Below are positions 36,348 to 44,707 of a stretch of DNA of 64,000 nucleotides, one piece after another. The notes below the pieces were generated by a model. It saw nothing but the letters and a program-made list of their open reading frames with translations, did no database searches and was not told where the DNA came from. Both the position numbers and the translations under genes were made by a program. Numbering within the stretch: position 1 is the first letter of the stretch; the number at the start of each line of letters is the position of its first letter. This stretch comes from Spongiibacter marinus (GTDB lineage: Bacteria; Pseudomonadota; Gammaproteobacteria; Pseudomonadales; Spongiibacteraceae). The DNA lies in NCBI RefSeq assembly GCF_016906995.1, contig NZ_JAFBBD010000006.1, positions 186,001 through 250,000 of the forward strand. Reading direction: 5' to 3'.

Positions 36348-36627
36348 AGTCCTCTCCCTTGTTTTTATTAACGTTATCCGGCGGTCGCTACGGCGGTATC
36401 GCTCAGCGTTTGATCAGGAGTCTATAAATTTATGGTCTAATAGCGCAAGCCTTTTTTTGCGATGTCGATAAGCCGATGTGTCGTAATCGACAAAAGATAT
36501 TGAAAAACATATAGTTATTGTATTAAAAATTTTAATTGCTGGAGTTCTATTGTCGTTTCAAAAGGATTTGGTATAGCATGTTGGTTCAATAAGAAAAGTA
36601 ATATTGTTGATTTGGAGCGACCAGTAA
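36348..36627. promoter_or_regulatory. Divergent promoter region between the oxygenase and flavoprotein operons
   Basis: A 280-base AT-rich gap separates two divergent operons. It contains AGTCTATAAATTTATGGTCT near 36418-36438, with a palindromic ATAAATTTAT core and TCT-type flanks, and a T-run near 36450. No confident -35/-10 pair was assigned. No regulator gene adjoins this gap. Confidence 0.4.
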
Positions 36628-37593
36628 ATGTCACAACACCCCGCATCGAAGCCTCTTTCTGAGGGGGCGCATCCACGCCACCGCAGCGCCGGTAATTTGC
36701 GTCTGCCGATCATTCAGGCCCCCATGTTTTTGTTGTCAGGGCCAGAAATGGTGATTGCCAGTTGCCGAGCGGGCATCGTTGGTTCGTTCCCGTCGCCGAA
36801 TGCGCGCACCGTTGAAGACCTGGACGCCTGGTTGGCAGAAATCACACAGGCGCTGGCCGACAGCCCTGATGCCGCTCCCTGGGCAATGAACCTGGTGATG
36901 CATCGCACCAATCCGCGCTGTTACGAGGACTTAGCATTAGCCGTTAAATACCGCGCACCGATTGTGATTACCGCCTTGGGTAGCCCGAAGGATGCCGTGG
37001 AGCAGGTACACAGCTACGGCGGAAAAATTTACGCAGATGTCGTTTCGCTGGAGTTTGCCCGCAAGGCAGCGGCATCGGGTGTGGATGGTTTGGCGCTGGT
37101 TTGTGCCGGGGCGGGCGGCCACACCGGTCAATTATCGCCTTTTGCCTTTGTTGAAGAGGTGCGTAGCTTTTTTGACGGCGAGATCATTCTCTCTGGCGCG
37201 ATTAGCAGTGGCCGAGCCCTGCGGGCGGCCGAAGTAATGGGGGCCGATTACGTGTACATGGGCACTCGCTTCATTCCCACCCACGAAAGCCGGGCGCAAG
37301 ACGCCTATAAACAAATGGTGGTTGAGTCCTCCGGGGCCGACATCATCACCAGTGATGCGATCACCGGGGTGAAAGCCAATTGGCTACGCAAGAGCCTGGA
37401 GCAGGGCGGCTACGATCCCGCCAATATGCCCGCCGCTGCAGATATTGATTTTATGAAAGCCGCTGGCGATGCCAAACGCTGGCGCGATATATGGGCAGCG
37501 GGGCAGGGCGTTGGCGCGATTCGCGCCCAGCAGTCGATCAGCGAGGTGGTCGACCAGCTGGAAGAAGAATATCGCCAGGCGTCGAGCCAATAG
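36628..37593 (+). CDS. Nitronate monooxygenase / 2-nitropropane dioxygenase-like flavoprotein
   Basis: 321 aa TIM-barrel FMN protein. RLPIIQAPMFLLSGPEMV, VCAGAGGHTG (catalytic-loop region) and LSGAISSGRALRAAEVMGADYVYMGTRF (phosphate binding) mark the NMO family. Many members do not act on nitronates; several in lipid and terpenoid clusters are thought to be enoyl-type oxidoreductases. First gene of a plus-strand operon with an acyl-CoA ligase and two thiolases, which favours a role in CoA-linked catabolism. Confidence 0.85.
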   Translation: MSQHPASKPLSEGAHPRHRSAGNLRLPIIQAPMFLLSGPEMVIASCRAGIVGSFPSPNARTVEDLDAWLAEITQALADSPDAAPWAMNLVMHRTNPRCYEDLALAVKYRAPIVITALGSPKDAVEQVHSYGGKIYADVVSLEFARKAAASGVDGLALVCAGAGGHTGQLSPFAFVEEVRSFFDGEIILSGAISSGRALRAAEVMGADYVYMGTRFIPTHESRAQDAYKQMVVESSGADIITSDAITGVKANWLRKSLEQGGYDPANMPAAADIDFMKAAGDAKRWRDIWAAGQGVGAIRAQQSISEVVDQLEEEYRQASSQ

Positions 37594-37646
37594 CGCCTGA
37601 GGGCGGCTCGTCTTTTCCAATTCAATAATAAAACGAACGGTAAGCC

Positions 37647-39314
37647 ATGATTACATCACCACAACATACCATCGATACGTATCAAGCCAGCGGGCTTTGG
37701 GAAGGCCGCGTATTGCATCAATTACTCGACGAGCACAGTGCCAACGTGCCGCAACAAATGGCCGTGGCCGATGCACCGAACCGGCAGGACCTGGTCGGTT
37801 CTGAGCCGCTGCGTTTAAGCTATGAATCCCTGCAACATGCCAGCTACAACCTCGCGCTAGCCTTGGTGGAACGCGGTATCGGCGAAGACGATACGGTGAT
37901 CGTACAACTGCCGAATATTGTCGAACTGGTGGTGTGTTATCTGGCGCTGAGTCGTATTGGTGCGATCATTTCACCGGTGCCGGTGCAATACGGCGACTAC
38001 GAACTCAAGCACTTTGCCGAATCGCTAAACGCTCGCGCACTAATCAGTATCGCGCAGTTTAAAGGCGAGCCGCTGGGCAGCGAGCGGGGCGCCAATTTAC
38101 CCACAAACCTCAGCGTATTGTTGTTTGGTAAAGACCTGCATTTGCAGACGCGAGCGGATGAGCGTGCCGCGGCAAAGCTTCGCGCGCTTGAGGCCGTTTC
38201 CAGCGATGCCAACCGCATTACCACTGTCTGCTGGACCTCTGGTACCACTGGCATGCCTAAAGGGGTGCCTCGCTCGCACAATATGTGGGTAACCGTTGGC
38301 CGCAACTGTATTGAAGCCGGGGATTACCAAAGCGGCGATGTGCTGTTAAATGCCTTTCCAATGGTCAATATGGCCTCTATCAGTGCGTTCCTGTATGCAT
38401 GGCTGCTGAAGCGTTGCAGTTTGGTACTGCACCATCCCTTTGATCCCGGCGTCTTTCTTCAGCAGATGCAGGACGAGAAGGTGAACTTCACCATTATCCC
38501 GCCTGCGGTGCTCAATCAGCTCGCGAAAAACGAGGCCATGTGGCAGCAGTTCGACTTCTCGGCATTGCGCTCTATCGGCTCGGGTTCGGCGCCGTTGGCA
38601 CCGTGGATGATGGAGAAGTTTGAGCGCGACTACGGGAAATGCATTGTCAATTACTACGGCTCTAATGAGGGTATTAACCTCCTTTCTAAGCCGAAAGATG
38701 TTGCCGACCCGGCGGTGCGCGCCTTTATGTTTCCTCGCTTTGGCAGTGCCGGGCTGGAGTGGCCGTCGTCCGCGAGCAAAACCATCTGGACTAAAGTGCT
38801 CAACCCGGATACTGGCGAAGAAATTACGGCGTCAGGTGTGGCCGGCGAGCTTGCGGTGAAAGGCCCGACGGTTTTCGACGGTTACTGGCAAACGGATAAC
38901 AGCGATGTTTTCACCGACGACGGCTACTTTCTAACCGGTGATTTGGTGGAAATTTGCGGCGACCAGCAGCAGTTCTATCGCATTGCCGGGCGCTGTAAAG
39001 ACATTATTAATCGCGGCGGTATGAAGCTGTCTCCCTCGGAGATCGACGTGTTGCTCGAGGGGTTGCCCGGCGCACAGGAGGCCGCCGTGTGCGCCTATCC
39101 AGACAGCATCTTAGGCGAACGTATCTGCGCCTGTGTCGTGCCCAATGCCGCCGAGGCGCCGCCTAGCCTGCAGGATGTTGTCGCCTTTCTTCAGGCCAAG
39201 GGCGTTGCCAAAATCAAATTGCCCGAGCGCCTGGAGTTATTAGAAACGCTGCCGCGAAACGCCCTCGGAAAAGTGCAGCGTTTTGCCCTGCAAGAACAGA
39301 TATCCGCCGAATAA
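37647..39314 (+). CDS. Acyl-CoA synthetase (AMP-binding)
   Basis: 555 aa. P-loop WTSGTTGMPKGVPRSH, NYYGSNEG, TGDLVEICGDQQQFYRIAGRCKD, INRGGMKLSPSEIDVLL and the terminal Lys motif NALGKVQRF are intact. In architecture it resembles the DhbE/2,3-dihydroxybenzoate-AMP ligase or cyclohexanecarboxylate-CoA ligase group, suggesting an aryl or alicyclic acid, but the pocket cannot be read reliably. 53 bases downstream of the flavoprotein gene. Confidence 0.9.
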   Translation: MITSPQHTIDTYQASGLWEGRVLHQLLDEHSANVPQQMAVADAPNRQDLVGSEPLRLSYESLQHASYNLALALVERGIGEDDTVIVQLPNIVELVVCYLALSRIGAIISPVPVQYGDYELKHFAESLNARALISIAQFKGEPLGSERGANLPTNLSVLLFGKDLHLQTRADERAAAKLRALEAVSSDANRITTVCWTSGTTGMPKGVPRSHNMWVTVGRNCIEAGDYQSGDVLLNAFPMVNMASISAFLYAWLLKRCSLVLHHPFDPGVFLQQMQDEKVNFTIIPPAVLNQLAKNEAMWQQFDFSALRSIGSGSAPLAPWMMEKFERDYGKCIVNYYGSNEGINLLSKPKDVADPAVRAFMFPRFGSAGLEWPSSASKTIWTKVLNPDTGEEITASGVAGELAVKGPTVFDGYWQTDNSDVFTDDGYFLTGDLVEICGDQQQFYRIAGRCKDIINRGGMKLSPSEIDVLLEGLPGAQEAAVCAYPDSILGERICACVVPNAAEAPPSLQDVVAFLQAKGVAKIKLPERLELLETLPRNALGKVQRFALQEQISAE

Positions 39315-39344
39315 CGGCATCGGCCATTCAGCAAAAAGGAGTCC

Positions 39345-40577
39345 ATGATGACGGTATACATACTGGGCGGCAGCCAAACAGATTTCGCGCGTAACTGGGC
39401 GCGAGAAGACCTGGACAGCTTTGATATGTTCAAGGCGGTTCTCGACGATGCGCTGGCGGCCACGGGCTTGTCGCCGGAGCAAATCGAGGTAGGGCACGTA
39501 GGAAATTTCGTCGGCGATTTATTCACCGGCCAGGGCCTGCTGGGCGGCTTTTTCGCGCAAGCGTACCCCGAGTTAAACGGCATACCCACCAGTCGCCACG
39601 AAGCCGCGTGTGCCTCGGGGTCGATGGCAATACTGGGGGCAATGAAAGACATAGAATGCGGCCACTACGATGTAGCCTGTGTATTGGGCATGGAGATCAT
39701 GCGCAATGTGCCGGGGCAAACCGGCGCTGAATATTTGGGCGCCGCCACATGGAAGGGCTACGAGGCGCAAGAGGCTAACTACCCCTGGCCTTACATGTTT
39801 AGCGATATTATCGATGAATATGACCGCCGCCACGGCATTAACACTGATCACCTGCATACGATATCGCGCATCAACTACGGCAACGCTAAGCACAACCCCT
39901 TGGCGCAAAGTCGCCACTGGAACTTCGAGCCAGCGTTTTTCAGCTCAAGCGATGCACACAATCCACCGATAGAAGGGCGCGTTCGTAAATCAGACTGCGG
40001 CCAAATCACCGATGGCGCCGCCTGCGTCTTCCTGGCAAGTGAATCGGCCGCCAAACGCTATGCCGCGCAGCAGGGCATTTCGCTGAGTGACATTCCCCGC
40101 ATCAAAGGCTGGGGGCATCGCTCGTCTGCCATCGACCTCCGTAGCAAGCTGCGCCTTAGCGACGGTCAGCCACTGCTTTTCCCTCATGTAAATCAGCTGA
40201 TTCGCGACGCCCTAAAACGCGCAGACATGACTGACTTGCTGCAACTCGACGGCCTTGAAGTGCACGACTGTTTTTCCATTACCGAGTACATGGTGATCGA
40301 TCACTGCGGTTTAACGGCGCCCGGCGAAAGCTGGAAAGCAATAGAGGAGGGGCGCATATGCAAAGACGGCGACTTTCCCATTAATGCCAGCGGCGGCTTG
40401 ATCGGCCTGGGCCATCCCGTGGGCGCGACCGGCGTACGCATGCTGTTGGACTGCTACAAGCAGGTCAGCGGCCAAGCAGGGGAGACGCAAATCACCAATG
40501 CCAAAAACATGGCCACCTTCAACCTTGGCGGCAGCGCCACAACCTGTGCCAGCTTTATAGTAGGAATTAACGAATGA
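39345..40577 (+). CDS. Thiolase-family protein (SCP-x/acetyl-CoA acetyltransferase type)
   Basis: 410 aa. Two adjacent ATGs (39345, 39348) follow AAGGAG; the second has better spacing. Nucleophile Cys89 is in EAACASGS, then LEVHDCFSITEY and GLGHPVGATG. The C-terminal segment has FNLGGSATTC rather than a Cys-GGG motif, as in the SCP-x branch. It overlaps the next thiolase by 4 bases (ATGA), so the two are translationally coupled and may form a functional pair. Confidence 0.87.
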   Translation: MMTVYILGGSQTDFARNWAREDLDSFDMFKAVLDDALAATGLSPEQIEVGHVGNFVGDLFTGQGLLGGFFAQAYPELNGIPTSRHEAACASGSMAILGAMKDIECGHYDVACVLGMEIMRNVPGQTGAEYLGAATWKGYEAQEANYPWPYMFSDIIDEYDRRHGINTDHLHTISRINYGNAKHNPLAQSRHWNFEPAFFSSSDAHNPPIEGRVRKSDCGQITDGAACVFLASESAAKRYAAQQGISLSDIPRIKGWGHRSSAIDLRSKLRLSDGQPLLFPHVNQLIRDALKRADMTDLLQLDGLEVHDCFSITEYMVIDHCGLTAPGESWKAIEEGRICKDGDFPINASGGLIGLGHPVGATGVRMLLDCYKQVSGQAGETQITNAKNMATFNLGGSATTCASFIVGINE

Positions 40578-41776
40578 CACACGCTTATATTTACGACGCT
40601 ATTCGCACACCGCGCGGCCGCGCCAAAGAAACGGGTAGTCTGCATGCATTGTCGCCACTGGCGCTGCTAAAAACCCTTTACGATGCCCTGGCTGAGCGCA
40701 ATCCACTGGACAAAAGCCAGGTTGATGATGTGATTCTAGGCTGTGTAACACAGGCGGGTGATCAGGCGGCAAATATCGCCAAAACCTCCCTGTTATATGC
40801 TGGCTGGCCCAGCCATGTTCCCGGTATTACTGTAAACCGTTTTTGTTCCTCCGGTTTGGACGCCATCAATTTTGCCGCACTGAAAGTGCAAGGCGGGCAA
40901 GCCGGTATGGTCATTGCTGGCGGCGTGGAAATGATGTCCCGCGTGCCGATGTTGTCCGACAAAGCCACCGTTTTTACCGACCCAAAGATGGCGGCTCGCT
41001 GCCAAATGTTAATGATGGGCAACGGCGCGGACCTGATTGCTTCCCAGTATCAAATCAATCGCGAAGACGCCGACCAGGTCGCCGTAACCAGTCAGCAGCG
41101 CGCCGCCCGCGCGCGTGACAATGGCTGGTTCCGCTCGGTCGTTCCGGTCGTAAATCCAGAGACAGGTGTAAATGTGGTTCACGATGAATGCATCCGCGAC
41201 AACGCAAACATGGAGTCCCTGGCGCAAATGCCGCCGGCCTTTGCTGAGCTTGGCGCAAAAGGCATCGATGCCTTGCAACTTCAGGGGCATGCCAAACTCA
41301 CCGAGATCCAGCATATTCACACCGCTGGTAATTCGCCAGCGATGGCCGATGGCGCTGCCTTGGTGTTGGTGGGCGACGAAGCATTGGGCGAAACGCTGGG
41401 TAAAGCGCCACGCGCGCGTATCTGCGCCGTCGCCAGTGTTTGCGACGATCCATTAACCGTCATCTCAGGCTGCTGCGCCGCCACGCAAAAGCTTATGCAG
41501 GAGCAGGCGTTAACCGCCGACGACATCGACCTGTTCGAACTGCATGAAGCCTTTGCCGCCACGGTGATCAAATGCCAGCGCGACCTCGGTATCAGCGAAG
41601 ACAAGCTCAACGTCAATGGCGGAGTGATCGCACTCGGTCATCCCATGGGCGCAACCGGCGCCATCATGGCGGGCACCTTAATTGACGAGCTTGAGCGCCG
41701 CGGCCTGAAACGCGGTATTGTTGCGGCAAGCGGCGCCGCAGGCACAGGAACGGCAATATTGCTGGAGCGGTGTTAA
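40574..41776 (+). CDS. Acetyl-CoA C-acyltransferase (FadA/AcaB-type thiolase) with altered C-terminal motif
   Basis: 400 aa classical thiolase: nucleophile Cys91 in NRFCSSGLDAIN, FELHEAFAAT, and GHPMGATGAIM with the catalytic His. The usual C-terminal CxGGGxG loop, which carries the acid/base Cys, reads VAASGAAGTGTAIL here, so that Cys is absent. The enzyme may be catalytically altered or use another residue. Last gene of the flavoprotein-ligase-thiolase-thiolase operon. Confidence 0.88.
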   Translation: MTHAYIYDAIRTPRGRAKETGSLHALSPLALLKTLYDALAERNPLDKSQVDDVILGCVTQAGDQAANIAKTSLLYAGWPSHVPGITVNRFCSSGLDAINFAALKVQGGQAGMVIAGGVEMMSRVPMLSDKATVFTDPKMAARCQMLMMGNGADLIASQYQINREDADQVAVTSQQRAARARDNGWFRSVVPVVNPETGVNVVHDECIRDNANMESLAQMPPAFAELGAKGIDALQLQGHAKLTEIQHIHTAGNSPAMADGAALVLVGDEALGETLGKAPRARICAVASVCDDPLTVISGCCAATQKLMQEQALTADDIDLFELHEAFAATVIKCQRDLGISEDKLNVNGGVIALGHPMGATGAIMAGTLIDELERRGLKRGIVAASGAAGTGTAILLERC

Positions 41777-41785
41777 CCGCTCCAG
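41762..41785 (+). terminator. Hairpin spanning the stop codon of the last thiolase
   Basis: A perfect 10-bp stem (CTGGAGCGGT / ACCGCTCCAG) with loop GTTA contains the TAA stop. No T-run follows, so it may be a Rho-assisted terminator or a 3'-end stabiliser rather than a classical intrinsic terminator. Confidence 0.45.
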
Positions 41786-42110
41786 AGAGAATCCAGCCTT
41801 AATTTGGGTGTTTCGACATATAGAGCATAAAACTTCCATAGCATCACAACTTATTGATAATTATAATGAATATAACAGATAAACTCAGGCAGCGGCCTCT
41901 GTTATGTAACGTTTCTATTCCACTGTACGGCCAGTAGCTATCGATCCAACAAAGCTTGTCAATGAAATCATGGTTACTGTCAGCAATTCCGTATTAATTC
42001 CAAGTAAGGCAGATTCCAACTTGGCTCACCAGGGGGATTTCCGCGATGAGGGGTAGGCTAGGGCGGTAAAAGCGTTGCTATTAGCCACTTCTATCCTATC
42101 TGATATGAAA
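41786..42110. other. Non-coding AT-rich junction between catabolic region and island
   Basis: About 325 bases without a credible gene, AT-rich in the first half. It probably contains the left boundary of the mobile island because composition and gene content change here. No terminal inverted repeat or target duplication could be identified by eye. Confidence 0.5.
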
Positions 42111-42751
42111 CTATAGCGATTCCTGAAGTTGTTTAAACCGGCCCTGGATCACCGCCTTTTCCTGAAGAATCACCTTGTTCTCGTCCGTCAGAAACATCAC
42201 TTTGTCTTGGGCAGTTTTCAATTCGGCTTTGACGGTCTCCATAGCTTGGGACAACACGGCCACTTGCTTATCGACATCTGCTTTCTGAGCGGTGAGCACT
42301 GCCATATTTTCCGTCAATTGGTCATTTTTATACTGGTATTCCCGGCACTTCGTCACGGCTTCTTCATGCTCGTGTTTCAGCTTCTGGATATCTTCTATCT
42401 TGCCGTTCAAGTCGCTGCGTAGCACCGCATTGGCCTGTTTTAATTCATCAGCATTGCGTTGTAACTGCGCATTAGCGTCAAATAGCTCTGTCGTTCTCGA
42501 CTCTGCCTGAGCGAGCCGGTGTTGCAGATCCTGAATCTGATCCTTCAGCCCCTGGTTAACTGAACGGGATTGTTCGCGCTCCTGCTGGCGGTCTTCTGCT
42601 GTACGCTGCTGGTAATGTTCGAAATGGTCGCGGATATCACGATCCGTTCAATTTGCTGTCTAGTCAGGCGCTCTGCCCGCATCACAATGGCTGGGAAAAT
42701 ACTGGTGGCAGGCGGCCGATTTGCAAATTGACCCGGTAAAAAACCATCCAA
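42111..42751 (-). pseudogene. Frameshifted coiled-coil DNA-binding protein (TnpT/KfrA_N-like)
   Basis: The 3' ~175 codons (42111 to about 42640) are open and encode a long coiled coil: HFEHYQQRTAEDRQQERE, LAQAESRTTELFDANAQL, ending FKQLQESL. Upstream the frame is closed, but the adjoining frame continues the same protein (RAERLTRQQIERIV), and losing or adding one base near 42640 joins them. There is no proper start or N-terminal DNA-binding domain, so it is a remnant. Similar proteins accompany tyrosine recombinases as TnpT in Tn4651-type transposons or occur as plasmid KfrA proteins. Confidence 0.6.
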
Positions 42752-42823
42752 CCGACCGCTGGGACTTGACGATCTATAATAAATGAATCTGGATATTAGT
42801 CGCTAATCAAAGGAAAAACTCCA

Positions 42824-42970
42824 ATGAATAGAGCTTATCCAGCACTCACGGACAACCGTTTCATGGTCTTGGTAAATGTCTTGGCGCTGAACGTAGCCCC
42901 CGAATGCGTAGAGGACTTTACAGGCAATTGCTGTGCCGCTAGACTTCCCTTCCTTTTTGTTTGGGCATAA
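42824..42970 (+). CDS. Possible 48-aa leader ORF upstream of the metal-efflux operon
   Basis: An ATG at 42824 follows AAGGA by 10 bases and opens a 48-codon frame ending at TAA 42968-42970, six bases before the GTG of the next gene. It contains three Cys (PECVED, GNCCAA) and a Trp near the end. No family is recognised. The good ribosome site and spacing suggest it is translated and couples to the next gene, but no other support exists. Confidence 0.35.
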   Translation: MNRAYPALTDNRFMVLVNVLALNVAPECVEDFTGNCCAARLPFLFVWA

Positions 42971-42975
42971 CTGGC

Positions 42976-43335
42976 GTGGTTAGACGCAGATTCATAATGG
43001 CAATGATGCTCCTGATGGCTTTGCAGTCGGTGGTGTCTGTTGCTGATATGGGTCAGTTTTACAATCCGGGAGTGGTTCACCATGATGCTGAGCTTTTAAC
43101 TGAGTCCTCGGATATTGAGCCAGCCGACACGATCGGCAATCAGTCTCCCGCCGCGCCGGACGATTCCGGCGACTCATTCGTGCAATGTGATCTATGCCAT
43201 GGGCACTGCCATATGCTATCGATGGGTTACCTGCCTGACGCTTTGGGCAATATGCCGGAGAAAAGCCTGACGGGTTACCGGGCCCGCTTTTCCTCTGTCG
43301 ATCAATCCTCTCCTTTCCGCCCTCCTATCGTTTGA
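42976..43335 (+). CDS. CzcI-like small secreted protein at the head of czcCBA
   Basis: About 119 aa from a GTG at 42976, giving MVRRRFIMAMMLLMALQS as a signal peptide; TTG 42961 or ATG 42997 are alternatives. The mature part has the metal-ligand-rich QCDLCHGHCHMLSMG and ends in a Ser/Pro-rich tail. Proteins of this kind (CzcI or DUF2946-like) precede czcC genes in many metal-efflux operons; a role in metal sensing or chaperoning is proposed but not settled. Followed 64 bases later by czcC. Confidence 0.6.
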   Translation: MVRRRFIMAMMLLMALQSVVSVADMGQFYNPGVVHHDAELLTESSDIEPADTIGNQSPAAPDDSGDSFVQCDLCHGHCHMLSMGYLPDALGNMPEKSLTGYRARFSSVDQSSPFRPPIV

Positions 43336-43399
43336 TCCTGCGAGCACTTTCCCCAACCCGGGGAATTACTGTCATTTAGACTTGCGTAGGAGTAGTTTC

Positions 43400-44692
43400 A
43401 TGTTTTTTGGAATGCCCATTAAAAATGGGCTGCGGGCAATACCGCGTCAATTTTTTAACACCTTGCTGTGTCTTCTCGTGCTAACCCTGGCGGGCACTGT
43501 TGCGTACGCCGAGCAGGTACCTCTCACGCTTGCCAATGCCCTCTCGCGGACCGTGGCGCAGAACCCCACCCTGCAGGTTTTCGATTTTCGCCTTCAGGGC
43601 CTTGAAGGCCGTCGTTTCACGGCGGATCAAAATCCTGCCCTGGAAGCCGGCCTGGAGGTGGAAAACGTCCTCGGCAGCGGCAACCGGCAGGGGAGCGACG
43701 CGGCAGAGTACACCCTGTCCTTGTCATCGGTTCTCGAACTTGGCGGCAAGCGTGAGGCCCGCGTCAGCGTCGTCGACTCGCGATACGCTCTGGTCGAGGC
43801 CGAGCGCCGGGCCGAAACCCTGGATGTGCTGGGACAGGTGGCCCAGCGTTTTGTCGCCACCCTGGCCCTGCAGGAAAAACTTGAACTGGCCGCTGACGCT
43901 GTGGCGCTGACCGAGGCCACCCACGAGATCGTCACCCGTCGCGCCGACCGGGGCGCGGCGCCCCAGGCCGAAGTCATGCGCGCCAGGGCCGCGCTCACCC
44001 GGAGTCGTATCGAGCAGTCCCGCGTGTTAAGCGAATACGAGAGCCGGAAAATAGCTCTGGCTTCGCTCTGGGGTGATACCCGTCCGGACTTCCAGAGTCT
44101 GGAGGGCGACCTGTTCCAGTTCGGGTCCTCCGACAGTTTCGAGATCCTGTACCAGCGGGTCAGTGAGAGCCCGGCCATTCAAATCTATGCCAGCGAGCGG
44201 CGCGTCCGTGAGGCGGAAGTCCAATTGGCACGGAGCCAGTCCGAGAGCGATATCCGCTGGCAGGTGGGTGTCCGGCAGTTCGAGGAGACGGATGACTCGG
44301 CGCTGGTCGGCGGGTTTTCCGTACCGCTGTTTTCCGGACGGCGCAATCGCGGCGAAGTGCAAGCCGCTCTGGCGGCGCGGGATGAAGTCCGGTACCGCCG
44401 GGAGGACACCCTGCTTCGCCTCCACTCGCGCCTGTTCGAGGCTTACCGACAGTGGCAGCAAAACATCGAGGCGGTTGAGCAGATTCGCGGCCAAGTGCTT
44501 CCCGATCTGAGTGATGCCCTCAGCCAGACCCGCGAGGCCTACCAGAAAGGTCGCTACAGCTATGTGGAGTGGACCGCCGCGCAGCGGGAATTGCTCTCCG
44601 CCCGGCAGGCGCTGGTCGACGCCGCCACCATGGCGCTGCTCAACCAGTCGCTGATCGAACAACTGACGGCGCAGCCTCTGGCTGGCCGCTGA
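43400..44692 (+). CDS. czcC: CzcC-like outer-membrane factor of HME-RND efflux pump (TolC family)
   Basis: 430 aa from the ATG at 43400, which has AGGAG 7 bases upstream. The signal peptide ends around VAYAEQ. Two OEP repeats of alpha-hairpin/beta type follow (LTLANALSRTVAQNPTLQVFDF; GSDAAEYTLSLSSVLELGGKREARV; FSVPLFSGRRNRGEVQAAL). It forms the outer-membrane exit duct for divalent metals exported by CzcBA. Base composition is more GC-rich than the flanking catabolic genes. Confidence 0.9.
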   Translation: MFFGMPIKNGLRAIPRQFFNTLLCLLVLTLAGTVAYAEQVPLTLANALSRTVAQNPTLQVFDFRLQGLEGRRFTADQNPALEAGLEVENVLGSGNRQGSDAAEYTLSLSSVLELGGKREARVSVVDSRYALVEAERRAETLDVLGQVAQRFVATLALQEKLELAADAVALTEATHEIVTRRADRGAAPQAEVMRARAALTRSRIEQSRVLSEYESRKIALASLWGDTRPDFQSLEGDLFQFGSSDSFEILYQRVSESPAIQIYASERRVREAEVQLARSQSESDIRWQVGVRQFEETDDSALVGGFSVPLFSGRRNRGEVQAALAARDEVRYRREDTLLRLHSRLFEAYRQWQQNIEAVEQIRGQVLPDLSDALSQTREAYQKGRYSYVEWTAAQRELLSARQALVDAATMALLNQSLIEQLTAQPLAGR

Positions 44693-44707
44693 ACAAGGAT
44701 TACTACC

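Noticed and set aside
36418-36438. Palindromic ATAAATTTAT core as a regulator site
   Set aside because: Such AT palindromes are common by chance in AT-rich gaps, so it is kept only as a note on the promoter region.
41872-41912. ATAACAG ... CTGTTAT inverted repeat in the junction
   Set aside because: Only 7-bp arms with a long loop in AT-rich DNA; not distinguishable from chance.
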